A stretch of DNA of 64,000 nt from Flavobacterium sp. 123 (GTDB lineage Bacteria > Bacteroidota > Bacteroidia > Flavobacteriales > Flavobacteriaceae). Below the pieces are notes generated by a model. That model saw only the letters and a list, made by a program, of their open reading frames with translations. It made no database searches and was not told the origin of the DNA. The stretch covers positions 266,001-330,000 of the forward strand of contig NZ_RBXD01000001.1 of the NCBI RefSeq assembly GCF_003634825.1, given 5' to 3'. The position numbers and the translations under genes are program-made. Position 1 is the stretch's first letter, and the number at the start of each line of letters is the position of its first letter. Shown here one piece after another: positions 17,922 through 26,738 of this stretch.

Positions 17922-18327
17922 GTTTAATCTGGTTTTAATTATTAATTGGTTTTGGTTAGTATTCTTTTTAAATCGTTAAATGATCTTGATTATTAGTTCG
18001 ATTTATCAAGGAAATTACCTGTTTCCTGATGCGAATTTATTAACTTTTATTTTAGTTAAAAACTTAATACTTGTTTTTTTGACCGTTTTGCGTTCGAATT
18101 ATTAATTATAAAAAATCAATTAAAAATAATGTGTATTCCTTATTTATTGTTAATTATTTTACAATATCAATAATCTCATTTTTTAAAAACACCCCTTTAT
18201 TTTAGAACAAAAACAACGAAAACAAGTTTTTAAATTAATTTTTAAACTATTTTTCAGTTCATTTTAAAAAATACCCCCTAAAAAAACAGGGTTGAAACAA
18301 AAATTTATTTGTTTTGCAAAACAAATG
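17922..18327. other. 406-base AT-rich intergenic region
   Basis: No supported open frame. It holds long A/T runs and, at its right end (18307-18326), a perfect 20-base palindrome. It must contain the promoter of the porin-like gene to its left and the 3' end region of the catabolic operon to its right. I see no TAnnTTTG box in a useful place. Confidence 0.6.
18307..18326. repeat. Perfect 20-base palindrome
   Basis: ATTTGTTTTGCAAAACAAAT reads the same on both strands (10-bp arms, no spacer). It ends one base before the stop codon of the aldehyde dehydrogenase gene at 18328. It could act as a weak terminator or as a binding site for a dimeric regulator. Confidence 0.5.
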
Positions 18328-19680
18328 TTATTCTATAATAACAGATTTCATATTCATAAATTCTTTTATTCCAATCTCAGACAATTCTCTTCCATAACCT
18401 GATTTTTTTATTCCACCAAAAGGTATTCTTGAATCAGAACGCACTAATGAGTTTACAAAAACATTACCTGCATCAATTCTTCTTGCTAATTGATAAGCTT
18501 TATCTCTATCCTCAGTCCAAATAGCAGACGCTAGACCATATCTATGATTATTTGCTATAGCAATAGCATCATTTTCATCTTTTGCTCTGACAATAGTTGC
18601 AAGCGGTCCGAAAGTCTCTTCTTGAAAAGTAATATTATTAGCATCTACAAAATCAATCAATGTAGGTTGAAAATTACATTGTTCACGCTCCCCTCCTACT
18701 ACTAACTTGGCGCCTTGTTGCAATGATTTTTCTAGTTGACTACTCAATTTTTCAGCCAAATCTAATCGCGCTAATGGTCCCATATTAATCCCTTCAAGCA
18801 ATGGATTCCCTTGATTAAGCGCACTTACTTTTTGGCTAAAAAGTGCCGCAAACTCATCTGCTACTTTTTCAGTAACAATAAATCGCTTGGCACAAATACA
18901 GGCTTGACCAGCATTTAGCATCCTAGATTGCGTAGCAACAGTTGCTGCTTTCTCTAGATCAGCATCATTTAAAACAATAAAAGCATCAGAACCGCCAAGT
19001 TCCAAAACTGATTTTTTAATATGTTTTCCTGCTAATGCCGCAACTGACGAACCTGCCATTTCGCTTCCTGTCAAAGTAATTCCATGAACAATATCCGAAG
19101 CGATAACACTTTCTACCTGTGGAATATCAATAATTATTTGTTGAAAAACACCTTCTGGAAAACCTGCTTCTAGAAAAGCATTTTCGATAGCTTTCGCACA
19201 ACCAATAACATTAGGAGCATGCTTCAAGAGCGTAACATTCCCCGCCATAATTGCTGGCGCTGCATAACGCAAGACTTGCCAAAAAGGATAATTCCAAGGC
19301 ATAATTGCAAAAACAGCTCCCATCGGATCGTAAACAGACATACTCTTAAAAGGCGTATCATACTGTTGATCTTTCAACATTTTCTCTGCATTTTCTGCAT
19401 AGAAATCACAGTTTCCTGCTGATTTTTCGACTTCTCCAATTCCTTCAGGTAAAATTTTACCCATTTCATTGGTAATTAACAATCCTAATTCATTTTTATT
19501 TGCACGCAAAATATTCGCTAGCTTTTGCATTTTATCTGCTCTTTCTTGAAAAGTAGTGGTACGCCAGTTCTTGAAAGCACTTTCCGCTAATTGTAATTTT
19601 TGAGCTAATTGGGCCTCTGTCAACACTTCGTGCTCTGCAATAACTGCTTGCGAAAATGGATTTATAGATTTGAATATCAT
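18328..19680 (-). CDS. NAD(P)-dependent aldehyde dehydrogenase, succinate-semialdehyde type (Sad-like)
   Basis: 450 residues, slightly shorter than classical ALDHs, like the Sad/YneI succinate-semialdehyde dehydrogenases. The start KSINPFSQAVIAEHEVLTEAQL and the segment NEMGKILPEGIGEVEKSAGNCDFYAENAE fit that group. Conserved active-site parts: PWNYPFW, Glu in LELGGSDAF, catalytic Cys in NAGQACICAKRF, EETFGPLA. It should oxidise an omega-oxo acid (for example succinate semialdehyde) to the acid. It is the last gene of a five-gene minus-strand unit (AsnC, aminotransferase, ALDH, GNAT, ALDH), which suggests it acts on the aldehyde made by an aminotransferase in the island. The exact substrate is not fixed by sequence. 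Confidence 0.8.
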   Translation of the reverse strand: MIFKSINPFSQAVIAEHEVLTEAQLAQKLQLAESAFKNWRTTTFQERADKMQKLANILRANKNELGLLITNEMGKILPEGIGEVEKSAGNCDFYAENAEKMLKDQQYDTPFKSMSVYDPMGAVFAIMPWNYPFWQVLRYAAPAIMAGNVTLLKHAPNVIGCAKAIENAFLEAGFPEGVFQQIIIDIPQVESVIASDIVHGITLTGSEMAGSSVAALAGKHIKKSVLELGGSDAFIVLNDADLEKAATVATQSRMLNAGQACICAKRFIVTEKVADEFAALFSQKVSALNQGNPLLEGINMGPLARLDLAEKLSSQLEKSLQQGAKLVVGGEREQCNFQPTLIDFVDANNITFQEETFGPLATIVRAKDENDAIAIANNHRYGLASAIWTEDRDKAYQLARRIDAGNVFVNSLVRSDSRIPFGGIKKSGYGRELSEIGIKEFMNMKSVIIE

Positions 19681-19749
19681 TTTATTTATTTGTAATAATT
19701 ACAACTTTTCAGTATTAATAATTCTAAAAGCGTTAATTAAAGAATCCAG

Positions 19750-20400
19750 TTAATGATTCTCACTTAATTTAGTGTTGGGATCTAATGGCCAATACATCAA
19801 TACAGAACAATTCCCACTACGTGGATCATCTAAATAATCAAATAATGGTTCTACTAAAATGAACCCACATTTAGTTTGAGCCGTAACTGTAGGGTCTACT
19901 ATTTCTCCTTTTATCAACTTATCGCAATATTCTGCAATAGTCATTTGATCTTTAACTTTATCATAACCAATAGGCATTCCTGCAGTCATTTGTCCTTTAC
20001 AGCCTAATGTTTTTGCTACTTCTTGTCTTGCATTATAAATCTCTCTTCCAATACCTTTTCCTTGATAATCTGGATGAACTGACACATCTAAACCGTATAT
20101 CCATTCTGCTTTTGGATCATGCGTTCCCAACCACAAATCATCCGAAATTTCTAAAAAAGTATGATGCCCTTTATGATAATTTTGACGCAAAGTGGTGCAA
20201 GAGGCTATTACCCTATCGCCATCTAATACAATAAACTGCCCTTCAGGAAAAATCTCCAAATGTCTTTTGTATTTTTCTTCAGTAATCAACTCTTCTGCTG
20301 ACAATGTAGGAAAAACAATCTCTTGCAATTCCGCTTGTTGCTTAGCATGCTCTGGTAAAGGTGTCTGTAAAATATACTTACCTAAAATTTCTTTTTTCAT
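19750..20400 (-). CDS. GNAT family N-acetyltransferase (paralogue of 26739-27386)
   Basis: 216 residues. GNAT fold: acetyl-CoA loop VHPDYQGKGIGREIYNA near residues 112-128, preceded by the beta-4 strand EWIYGLDVS. The C-terminal part (KVKDQMTIAEYCDKL, DPTVTAQTKCGF) is shared closely with the second GNAT of the island at 26739-27386. It should move an acetyl group from acetyl-CoA to an amine. Its place between two aldehyde dehydrogenases in one operon suggests a small-molecule amine of the pathway as acceptor, not a protein; that is inference. Gaps to its neighbours are 63 and 69 bases. Confidence 0.8.
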   Translation of the reverse strand: MKKEILGKYILQTPLPEHAKQQAELQEIVFPTLSAEELITEEKYKRHLEIFPEGQFIVLDGDRVIASCTTLRQNYHKGHHTFLEISDDLWLGTHDPKAEWIYGLDVSVHPDYQGKGIGREIYNARQEVAKTLGCKGQMTAGMPIGYDKVKDQMTIAEYCDKLIKGEIVDPTVTAQTKCGFILVEPLFDYLDDPRSGNCSVLMYWPLDPNTKLSENH

Positions 20401-20463
20401 ATGTTTTGATTAAAATTTTGAAGATTTAAAACTGGAAAGACAATTAAAATAACCTAAGACTTA

Positions 20464-21885
20464 TTACGACATATTACCGTAACTAATGAGTTTCAATTCC
20501 ATGTATTCTTTTAGTCCTTCAGCTCCTGATTCATGACCGATACCGCTACTTTTCCATCCCGAAAATGGCAACTCAGTTCCATGGGCAGCCCATTCGTTGA
20601 TGCCTACCATACCAAATTCTAAATTTTCAGCATAAAAATTAGCCGTCTTAATATGATTTGTAAATACATATGAAGCCAATCCATATTCCGTATCATTTGC
20701 CCATTCCAAAGCCTGTTCTTTGGTTTCAAAAGGAATAACAACCATCAAAGGCCCAAAAATTTCTGTTTTAATAAAAGTCTGATTCTGTTTTGCCTCAATT
20801 AAAGCAGGATGAACAAAAAATCCTTTCTCAGAAGCTTCACCACCAATATGAATTGTAGCACCTTCATTTTTTGCTTTTTCAAGCATAGCCAAAGAATGTT
20901 TTTGTTGGGTTTTATTAATTAATGGTCCAATAAAATCAATATCACCACCATTTATACCTGTTTTCAGTTTTGAAATATCTTCTTTAACAATCGAAATAAA
21001 TTGGTTGAATATAGATTCGTGTACATAAAAACGTTGTGGCGCAACACAAACCTGCCCACAATTTCTAAGTTTAGCAACCAAAGCTTGCTTCGCAATTGCT
21101 TCAACATCAACATCCTTTTCAATAATTACGGGGGCATTTCCACCTAACTCAAGTGATAATTTAGTCGATGTTTTTGAAGCACCATCCATTAATATTTTGC
21201 CCACACGAGTACTTCCTGTAAAGCTTATTTTTTTTAATAATGGATTTTCAATCATTTCAGTTCCTGTTGAAACAGGCTCTGTATTAATTAAGTTAAAAAC
21301 ACCTTTAGGAATTCCAGCTTCGTCTAAGGCTTTGGCCATATTAAAACTAGACAATGGCGTAAACTCTGAACCTCGCATAACCACACTACAACCCGCTGCT
21401 AATGCAGCTGCTACAGCTCGAGCTGGATTATATGCTGGAAAATTCCAAGCCGTAATTACTCCCACAACACCAAGCGATTGATAAATTACCATAGAGCGTT
21501 TATCAGCTCTATTCGTAGGAACTACTCTACCATAATTGCGTTTTCCTTCCTCAGCATACCATTCAAAAAGATTAGCAGAAACCTGCCATTCTCCTCTAGA
21601 TTCTAACATTGGCTTCCCCGTTTCTAAAGAAGTTTCTTTTGCAAAAGATTCGGCATTTGCTCGAATATAATTGGCAACTTTTTTTAATATTTCAGCTCTA
21701 AAATAAGGAGTTGTATTTTTCCATTCTTTAAAAGATGCATCCGCTGCAACAATAGCAGCTTTACAATCTGCTACATCCCCAAAAGGAACTGAGTCAATTA
21801 TTTCTTCCGAAGATGGACTCTGCACATCCCAAGTTCCACCACCAATTGCATCACACCAAACCCCATTTATATATTGCTTTCTCAT
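20464..21885 (-). CDS. NAD(P)-dependent aldehyde dehydrogenase (SSADH/GabD-like)
   Basis: 473 residues, full-length ALDH. Cofactor and active-site motifs: AWNFPAYNP, FTGSTRVGK, Glu in LELGGNAPVI, catalytic Cys in LRNCGQVCVAPQRF, EIFGPLM. It resembles the succinate-semialdehyde dehydrogenase group more than betaine-aldehyde enzymes, but substrate assignment is weak. The start ATG overlaps the stop of the upstream aminotransferase (TAATG), so the two are translationally coupled and probably work in sequence: amine to aldehyde to acid. It is clearly different from the other two ALDHs of the island, so three different aldehydes may be handled. Confidence 0.8.
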   Translation of the reverse strand: MRKQYINGVWCDAIGGGTWDVQSPSSEEIIDSVPFGDVADCKAAIVAADASFKEWKNTTPYFRAEILKKVANYIRANAESFAKETSLETGKPMLESRGEWQVSANLFEWYAEEGKRNYGRVVPTNRADKRSMVIYQSLGVVGVITAWNFPAYNPARAVAAALAAGCSVVMRGSEFTPLSSFNMAKALDEAGIPKGVFNLINTEPVSTGTEMIENPLLKKISFTGSTRVGKILMDGASKTSTKLSLELGGNAPVIIEKDVDVEAIAKQALVAKLRNCGQVCVAPQRFYVHESIFNQFISIVKEDISKLKTGINGGDIDFIGPLINKTQQKHSLAMLEKAKNEGATIHIGGEASEKGFFVHPALIEAKQNQTFIKTEIFGPLMVVIPFETKEQALEWANDTEYGLASYVFTNHIKTANFYAENLEFGMVGINEWAAHGTELPFSGWKSSGIGHESGAEGLKEYMELKLISYGNMS

Positions 21886-23183
21886 TACAGTATTTCTTTT
21901 ATGGTTTCCTCTAAAATAGTCAAGCCTTTTTGCAATAGTTCCTCTTCAATAAATAAAGGGCTTAAAATTCGTATACAATTTCCATACGTTCCAGAAGTGA
22001 TCACTATCAAACCTTTCTCCAAGCACTTGTTTACAATTGCTTTTGTTGCATCTCCATCAGGCAGTTTTGTTTTTGGGTTGAAAAATTCTATTGCTAACAT
22101 AGCTCCTAACCCACGTACATCAGTAATATTATTTGGATACAAAGCTTGCAATTGATTGAATTTTTCACGCACTATTTTACCCACTTTTTCTCCTGCAGCA
22201 TTAATGTTGTTTTTTTGCATGTAATTTATACTTGCTAACGAAGCTACACAACTCAAGGGATTTCCTAAATAAGTTCCTCCAATAAGTCCTGGTTTAACAG
22301 CATCCATAATTTCTTGTTTTCCAATGACTGCACCTATTGGCATTCCGCCTCCCATAGATTTTGCCCAAGTTGACAAATCTGGAGTTACTCCATAATGTTC
22401 ATAAGCAGCCCATTTTCCAGTACGTCCGAAGCCAGATTGCACCTCATCAAAAATCAAGAAAATATTATTTTCAGTACAGAATTTACGCAAGTATTGTACG
22501 TATTTTTTGGAAGCAACGGTAAAACCACCTTCTCCTTGAACTAATTCTAAAATGATAGCTGCAGTTTGCGAAACAGAAACTGTTGACGAAAAAGTTTTAT
22601 GTAATTTCATAATCATCAGATCATCAAATTCCTCTTCAGTCATCCTAGCACTCATACTTGGTTTGTAATACGGAAATTCCAAACGATAGACTTCAGGAGC
22701 GTAAGGCCCTGCACCTTCTTTATATTTTACATTTGAAGTTAAAGTCATCGCCATCATCGTACGACCATGAAAGGAACCATCATAACATATAATTCCTGAT
22801 TTTCCAGTTACAGCACGCGCTATTTTTATGGCATTTTCAACAGATTCAGCACCAGACAAAGTCAACATTGCTTTTGTTGAATCGCCGTGTGGTAATATTT
22901 CACATAACTTTTCTGTTAAGTCTAAATATTGCTCATAAACCGATACATTGAAAGAGGCATGTATAAACTTTTCAGCCTGTTTTTTAATTGCATCAATTAT
23001 TTCAGGCACACCATGACCTGCATTATTAACGCCTATTCCTCCAGCAAAATCAATTAATTCTCTTCCATCTGCGTCAATTATTATAGCGCCTTTAGCAGAT
23101 TGAATACTGGATGGATTAAAAATTCCTAAAGCGTTTGGCACACTTTTCTTTCTTCTTTCGTATAATTTATCTGTATTATTCAT
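21885..23183 (-). CDS. Class III PLP aminotransferase (omega-amino acid/GABA type)
   Basis: 432 residues, fold-type I class III aminotransferase. Motifs: LSGAESVENAIKIAR, CYDGSFHGRTMMAMTLTS, Asp246 (pyridine nitrogen contact) in IFDEVQSGFGRTG, and PLP-binding Lys275 in WAKSMGGGMPIGAV. This group includes GABA, ornithine, putrescine and other omega-amino donors with 2-oxoglutarate or pyruvate as acceptor. It overlaps the AsnC regulator gene by 8 bases upstream and is coupled to an ALDH downstream, so it very likely makes the aldehyde for that enzyme. Which amine it uses cannot be told from sequence alone. Confidence 0.85.
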   Translation of the reverse strand: MNNTDKLYERRKKSVPNALGIFNPSSIQSAKGAIIIDADGRELIDFAGGIGVNNAGHGVPEIIDAIKKQAEKFIHASFNVSVYEQYLDLTEKLCEILPHGDSTKAMLTLSGAESVENAIKIARAVTGKSGIICYDGSFHGRTMMAMTLTSNVKYKEGAGPYAPEVYRLEFPYYKPSMSARMTEEEFDDLMIMKLHKTFSSTVSVSQTAAIILELVQGEGGFTVASKKYVQYLRKFCTENNIFLIFDEVQSGFGRTGKWAAYEHYGVTPDLSTWAKSMGGGMPIGAVIGKQEIMDAVKPGLIGGTYLGNPLSCVASLASINYMQKNNINAAGEKVGKIVREKFNQLQALYPNNITDVRGLGAMLAIEFFNPKTKLPDGDATKAIVNKCLEKGLIVITSGTYGNCIRILSPLFIEEELLQKGLTILEETIKEIL

Positions 23184-23661
23184 TTTGTTTGCTTGATAAT
23201 TTTGCTAATTCTAAATCAGGTTGTGCAAATTTGAATATCTTCATATACATATTTGTTTTTGTATCAAAAACACCTTCCATGACGTGAATTTTTTCTCCTA
23301 ATAATTCATTCAGATGTTCCATATCTCTACACATAACATTCGCTTCAATATCATAATCTCCAGAAACAGAAGCTAAAAAACTAATTTCAGGCAACTTAGT
23401 TAGTTCTTCAAAAATGGTATTCATATGCGATTTTGGCTTAACCGATATCAGCACACTTGCATAGGCATTAAAACCAATTTTGTTAGGATCTACCCTGCCA
23501 ATTATTTTTAAAGTACCATCTTCTACTAAATTGATGAAACGGTGTCTAATAGTACTCACCGCTACATTTATTTCTTTTGATATTTCAGTAAACGACATTC
23601 TGCCATCTTTTTGAAGCAGTTTCAATATTTGGTAATCTAATTCATCATCTAATGCGCTCAT
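23176..23661 (-). CDS. Lrp/AsnC family transcriptional regulator
   Basis: 161 residues. An N-terminal winged helix-turn-helix (about residues 5-55: DYQILKLLQKDGRMSFTEISKEI, VSTIRHRFINLVEDG) and a C-terminal RAM/ligand-binding alpha-beta domain (NAYASVLISVKPKSH to LGEKIHVMEGVFDTKT). Such regulators bind an amino acid or a related effector and control catabolic genes. It is the first gene of the five-gene minus-strand unit and overlaps the aminotransferase by 8 bases, so autoregulation together with the pathway is likely. Its promoter box is at 23693-23700. It is the only regulator in the island. Confidence 0.9.
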   Translation of the reverse strand: MSALDDELDYQILKLLQKDGRMSFTEISKEINVAVSTIRHRFINLVEDGTLKIIGRVDPNKIGFNAYASVLISVKPKSHMNTIFEELTKLPEISFLASVSGDYDIEANVMCRDMEHLNELLGEKIHVMEGVFDTKTNMYMKIFKFAQPDLELAKLSSKQNE

Positions 23662-23692
23662 CTTAAATTTATTTTTTAATTTTATAACGAAT

Positions 23693-23700
23693 CAAATGTA
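23693..23700 (-). promoter_or_regulatory. -7 promoter box TACATTTG of the AsnC operon
   Basis: Minus-strand TAnnTTTG match 31 bases upstream of the AsnC ATG. It lies in the 89-base gap that separates the two minus-strand units of the island, which supports a separate transcription start there. Confidence 0.5.
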
Positions 23701-23750
23701 ATTAATTATTTTACAAAAAAATACCGATTTAGTTGTTTTATTTGTTATAT

Positions 23751-25334
23751 TTATATCTCTTTTTTGTAATATAATTTTCCTTCTACCCAAGATTCATTTG
23801 TTTGAATAGTTGAAACATCTAATAATTCATGTGGATTTTCATCCAAAACAATAAAATCTGCATATTTCCCTTTTGACAAACTTCCTTTTTTGTCCTTTAA
23901 ATTGTCCGCAACAGCACTTCCCACTGTATAAGCATATAATGCTTGCTGCAAAGTAATTTTTTGGCTTTCGCCAATAACAAATCCATCTGCTGCTTTACGC
24001 GTAATTGCTGTTTCGATATTAACCCAAGGATTTATCTCTTTAACAACAGGCCCATCAGTTGATAAGGCTAAATTTATACCGTTATCTAAAACTGTTTTAC
24101 AAGGATAAACTACATCTAATAATGCCTCTGGCAAAGTGCTTTTAAAATTATTTGCCAATTCATAAATGAAAATAGGTTGCATTGCTGCAGTCATATTCAT
24201 TTGCTTAAAATCCTTTATATTTTCATTGGACAAAAATCCAACATGTTCAATTCTGTGTTTTAGAGTTGGATCCATTTTGAACAAATCCCTGTAGACTTTC
24301 AATGTTAAATCCACCGCTTGATGACCAATGGCATGCGTGGCAACAGAGAATCCTTTTTCAACAGCTTCTTTGGCTGTTTGATAAAACTTCTCATAATCCA
24401 ATCTCAAAACACCTTTATATCCATCTGTGTTTTTATAAGGAACATTTAAAGCTGCAGTTGCAGAACTTAACCCTCCATCAGAGAAAAATTTCACTGTTTT
24501 TATTTGCAAGAAATCAGATTCATATTGTTCTGGTAAAGGTTGGATTTCATCACTTCCATCAGGAATTCTTAACGGAAAAACATTCATTCTCACCCGAAGC
24601 AATCCTTCTTTATCTAATTGTATGTAAGCGGCAAGTAATTCTTCGTTTGCAGCAGGATCAGTTGCGCTTGTAATTCCTAAACTCAACAAATAATTGTGCG
24701 CTTCAAGAATCATGTTTTTGTATTCTTCAAAAGTAAATGGCGGAATAGTATTCATTATCAATCCCAAAGCTCTTTCGGTAAAAATACCTTGTAAACTTCC
24801 ATCTTCATTTTTCCGAATTTCTCCACCAAAAGGAACTTCAGTAGCTTCGTCGACATGAGATAGCTCAATCGCTTTTGAATTGGCAATTCCAATATGCGCG
24901 CAGGTTCTAATTACAAAAACAGGTCTGTCCGAAACAACCTCATCAAGATCTTCTTTTGTTGGTAATCGTTTTTCTTCAAGAACCATTTCATTAATTCCAC
25001 GAGCCATAATCCAATAGGAAGATGGGTTTTTATCCGTAAAATCTTTCAATAGTTTTTTGAATTCAACAATAGATTTGACTCCACGAACATCTAACATATA
25101 CGTTCGTAAATGGCCTATTTTCCATACATGGATATGAGCATCATTTAATCCCGGAACAATTGTTTTACCTTTAAAATTTATTTCTTCAGAAAAAGAATGA
25201 AATTGATTTCTCATTTCTTCTTCCGTTCCAATAGCTTCAATTATCCCTAAATGATTAATTACCATAGAATCAGCTTTGGGCGAAGCTGATTCCATAGTAA
25301 AAATAATAGCATTATGTATTAATTTGAGAGCCAT
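23751..25334 (-). CDS. Amidohydrolase family 3 (YtcJ-like) metal-dependent hydrolase
   Basis: 527 residues. TIM-barrel amidohydrolase: metal-binding HxH in GLNDAHIHVWKIG, then RTCAHIGIANSKAI typical of YtcJ-like proteins, His in ATHAIGHQAVDLTL, RIEHVGFLS, and final Asp in ALSTDGPVVKEINPW. N- and C-terminal segments form the usual composite beta-sandwich (FKGKTIVPG, GSLSKGKYADFIVLDENP). The family removes acyl or formyl groups from amides; no signal peptide is visible, so it is cytoplasmic. It starts 5 bases after the aminotransferase stop, so it belongs to the pathway. In a route with N-acetylated intermediates it would be the deacylase, which is inference. Confidence 0.82.
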   Translation of the reverse strand: MALKLIHNAIIFTMESASPKADSMVINHLGIIEAIGTEEEMRNQFHSFSEEINFKGKTIVPGLNDAHIHVWKIGHLRTYMLDVRGVKSIVEFKKLLKDFTDKNPSSYWIMARGINEMVLEEKRLPTKEDLDEVVSDRPVFVIRTCAHIGIANSKAIELSHVDEATEVPFGGEIRKNEDGSLQGIFTERALGLIMNTIPPFTFEEYKNMILEAHNYLLSLGITSATDPAANEELLAAYIQLDKEGLLRVRMNVFPLRIPDGSDEIQPLPEQYESDFLQIKTVKFFSDGGLSSATAALNVPYKNTDGYKGVLRLDYEKFYQTAKEAVEKGFSVATHAIGHQAVDLTLKVYRDLFKMDPTLKHRIEHVGFLSNENIKDFKQMNMTAAMQPIFIYELANNFKSTLPEALLDVVYPCKTVLDNGINLALSTDGPVVKEINPWVNIETAITRKAADGFVIGESQKITLQQALYAYTVGSAVADNLKDKKGSLSKGKYADFIVLDENPHELLDVSTIQTNESWVEGKLYYKKEI

Positions 25335-25339
25335 TTGAA

Positions 25340-26686
25340 TTATCCTCTTTCATTTAAAACCTCTTGAATTGCATTTTCAATTACATCTAAACCTTCATGC
25401 AATTGCTCGTCTGTAATCACAATTGGAGGCAAGAAACGAATACAGTTTGTATACAATCCTGCTCTAATTAATATCACTCCATTCGCCACTGATTTTTTGA
25501 TTACTGCCATAGCAAAATCCATATCTGGCTCTTTTGTATGCCTATCTTTTACAAATTCAACAACAAGCATTGCTCCTAGTCCACGAACTTCACCTATTAT
25601 GGAGAATTTGTCTTTCATGGCATTAATTCTGTCCGTAATTATTTTACCAACATGAGTTGCGCGATTTAAGAATTCTGGTTTGATAATTTCTTTAACTGTA
25701 GCCAAAGCTCCTGCAACTGCAATTGGGCTTCCGCTGTACGTTCCTCCAATTCCTCCTAAATGCGGCGCATCCATAATCTCAGCTTTACCTGTAATGGCGG
25801 ATATTGGTAATCCTGAACCGATAGATTTTGCCATTGTTACCACATCAGGAACAACACCTGAATGCTCAATAGACAAGAACTTACCCGTTCTTCCTGCTCC
25901 AGCCTGAACCTCATCAGCAATAAAAACGATTCCGTGATCATCACATACTTGACGTATTTTTTCTAGAAAACGTTTTGGTACAGGAATAAAACCACCTTCA
26001 CCTTGAACTGGCTCAATAATAATTGCCGCAACAGCAGATGGATCAACATGAGAAATTAAGTTTTGATCAAAACGCTCAATACAAAAATCAATATACTCCT
26101 CTTCAGTCATACTATTTGGTCGTCTGTAAACATTTGGAGAATGAAAACGGTAAATATCTTGAGCATAACTACCAAATCCTCTTTTGAACAAACCATATTT
26201 ACTAGTTAAACTCAATGTAAGCATCGTCCTTCCGTGGTAAGCACCTTCAAAACAGATAACGGCTGGTCTTTTTGTATAATATCTTGCAATCGCAACTGCA
26301 TTTTCTACCGCTTCAGAACCTGAATTTGCCAATAAAGTCTTTTTAGGAAAATCCCCTGGAGTAATTTTATTCAACAACTCTGCAAATTCAAGATAAAGTT
26401 CAAATGTAGTTACTAAAGCTCCGGGGTGAATGTGTTTGTCCAATTGTGCCTTAACAGCATCAACAACAACTTTTGGCCTATGCCCCAAATTAACCATTCC
26501 AATACCACCTGCAAAATCAATCAGTTGATTTCCATCAACATCCCATACCAGTGCACCTTCAGCCTTTTCGACTACCACTTCGGTAGATTTCCCTAAACCA
26601 GCAGGTAAAGCTGCGGCTCTTCTTGCTAACATTTCTTTGCTTTTTGGTCCAGGAATTTCTGATACTTTTTTAATTTGAGTTCCCAT
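25340..26686 (-). CDS. Class III PLP aminotransferase (GABA aminotransferase-like)
   Basis: 448 residues. Motifs: NSGSEAVENAVAIAR, CFEGAYHGRTMLTLSLTSK, IIEPVQGEGGF, Asp258 in FIADEVQAGAGRTG, and PLP Lys287 in TMAKSIGSGLPISAI. Of the three class III enzymes in the window this one most resembles GabT-type 4-aminobutyrate:2-oxoglutarate aminotransferases (start ...GPKSKEMLARRAAALPAG, signature GSGLPISA). The product would be succinate semialdehyde, which the SSADH-like enzymes of the island could oxidise. It sits between a GNAT and the amidohydrolase in a four-gene unit headed by the NhaC-type transporter. Confidence 0.85.
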   Translation of the reverse strand: MGTQIKKVSEIPGPKSKEMLARRAAALPAGLGKSTEVVVEKAEGALVWDVDGNQLIDFAGGIGMVNLGHRPKVVVDAVKAQLDKHIHPGALVTTFELYLEFAELLNKITPGDFPKKTLLANSGSEAVENAVAIARYYTKRPAVICFEGAYHGRTMLTLSLTSKYGLFKRGFGSYAQDIYRFHSPNVYRRPNSMTEEEYIDFCIERFDQNLISHVDPSAVAAIIIEPVQGEGGFIPVPKRFLEKIRQVCDDHGIVFIADEVQAGAGRTGKFLSIEHSGVVPDVVTMAKSIGSGLPISAITGKAEIMDAPHLGGIGGTYSGSPIAVAGALATVKEIIKPEFLNRATHVGKIITDRINAMKDKFSIIGEVRGLGAMLVVEFVKDRHTKEPDMDFAMAVIKKSVANGVILIRAGLYTNCIRFLPPIVITDEQLHEGLDVIENAIQEVLNERG

Positions 26687-26738
26687 TTTTTTTTAATTTA
26701 ATTCTGATTTATTCTATTTATTTATTTTAAAATTGATA

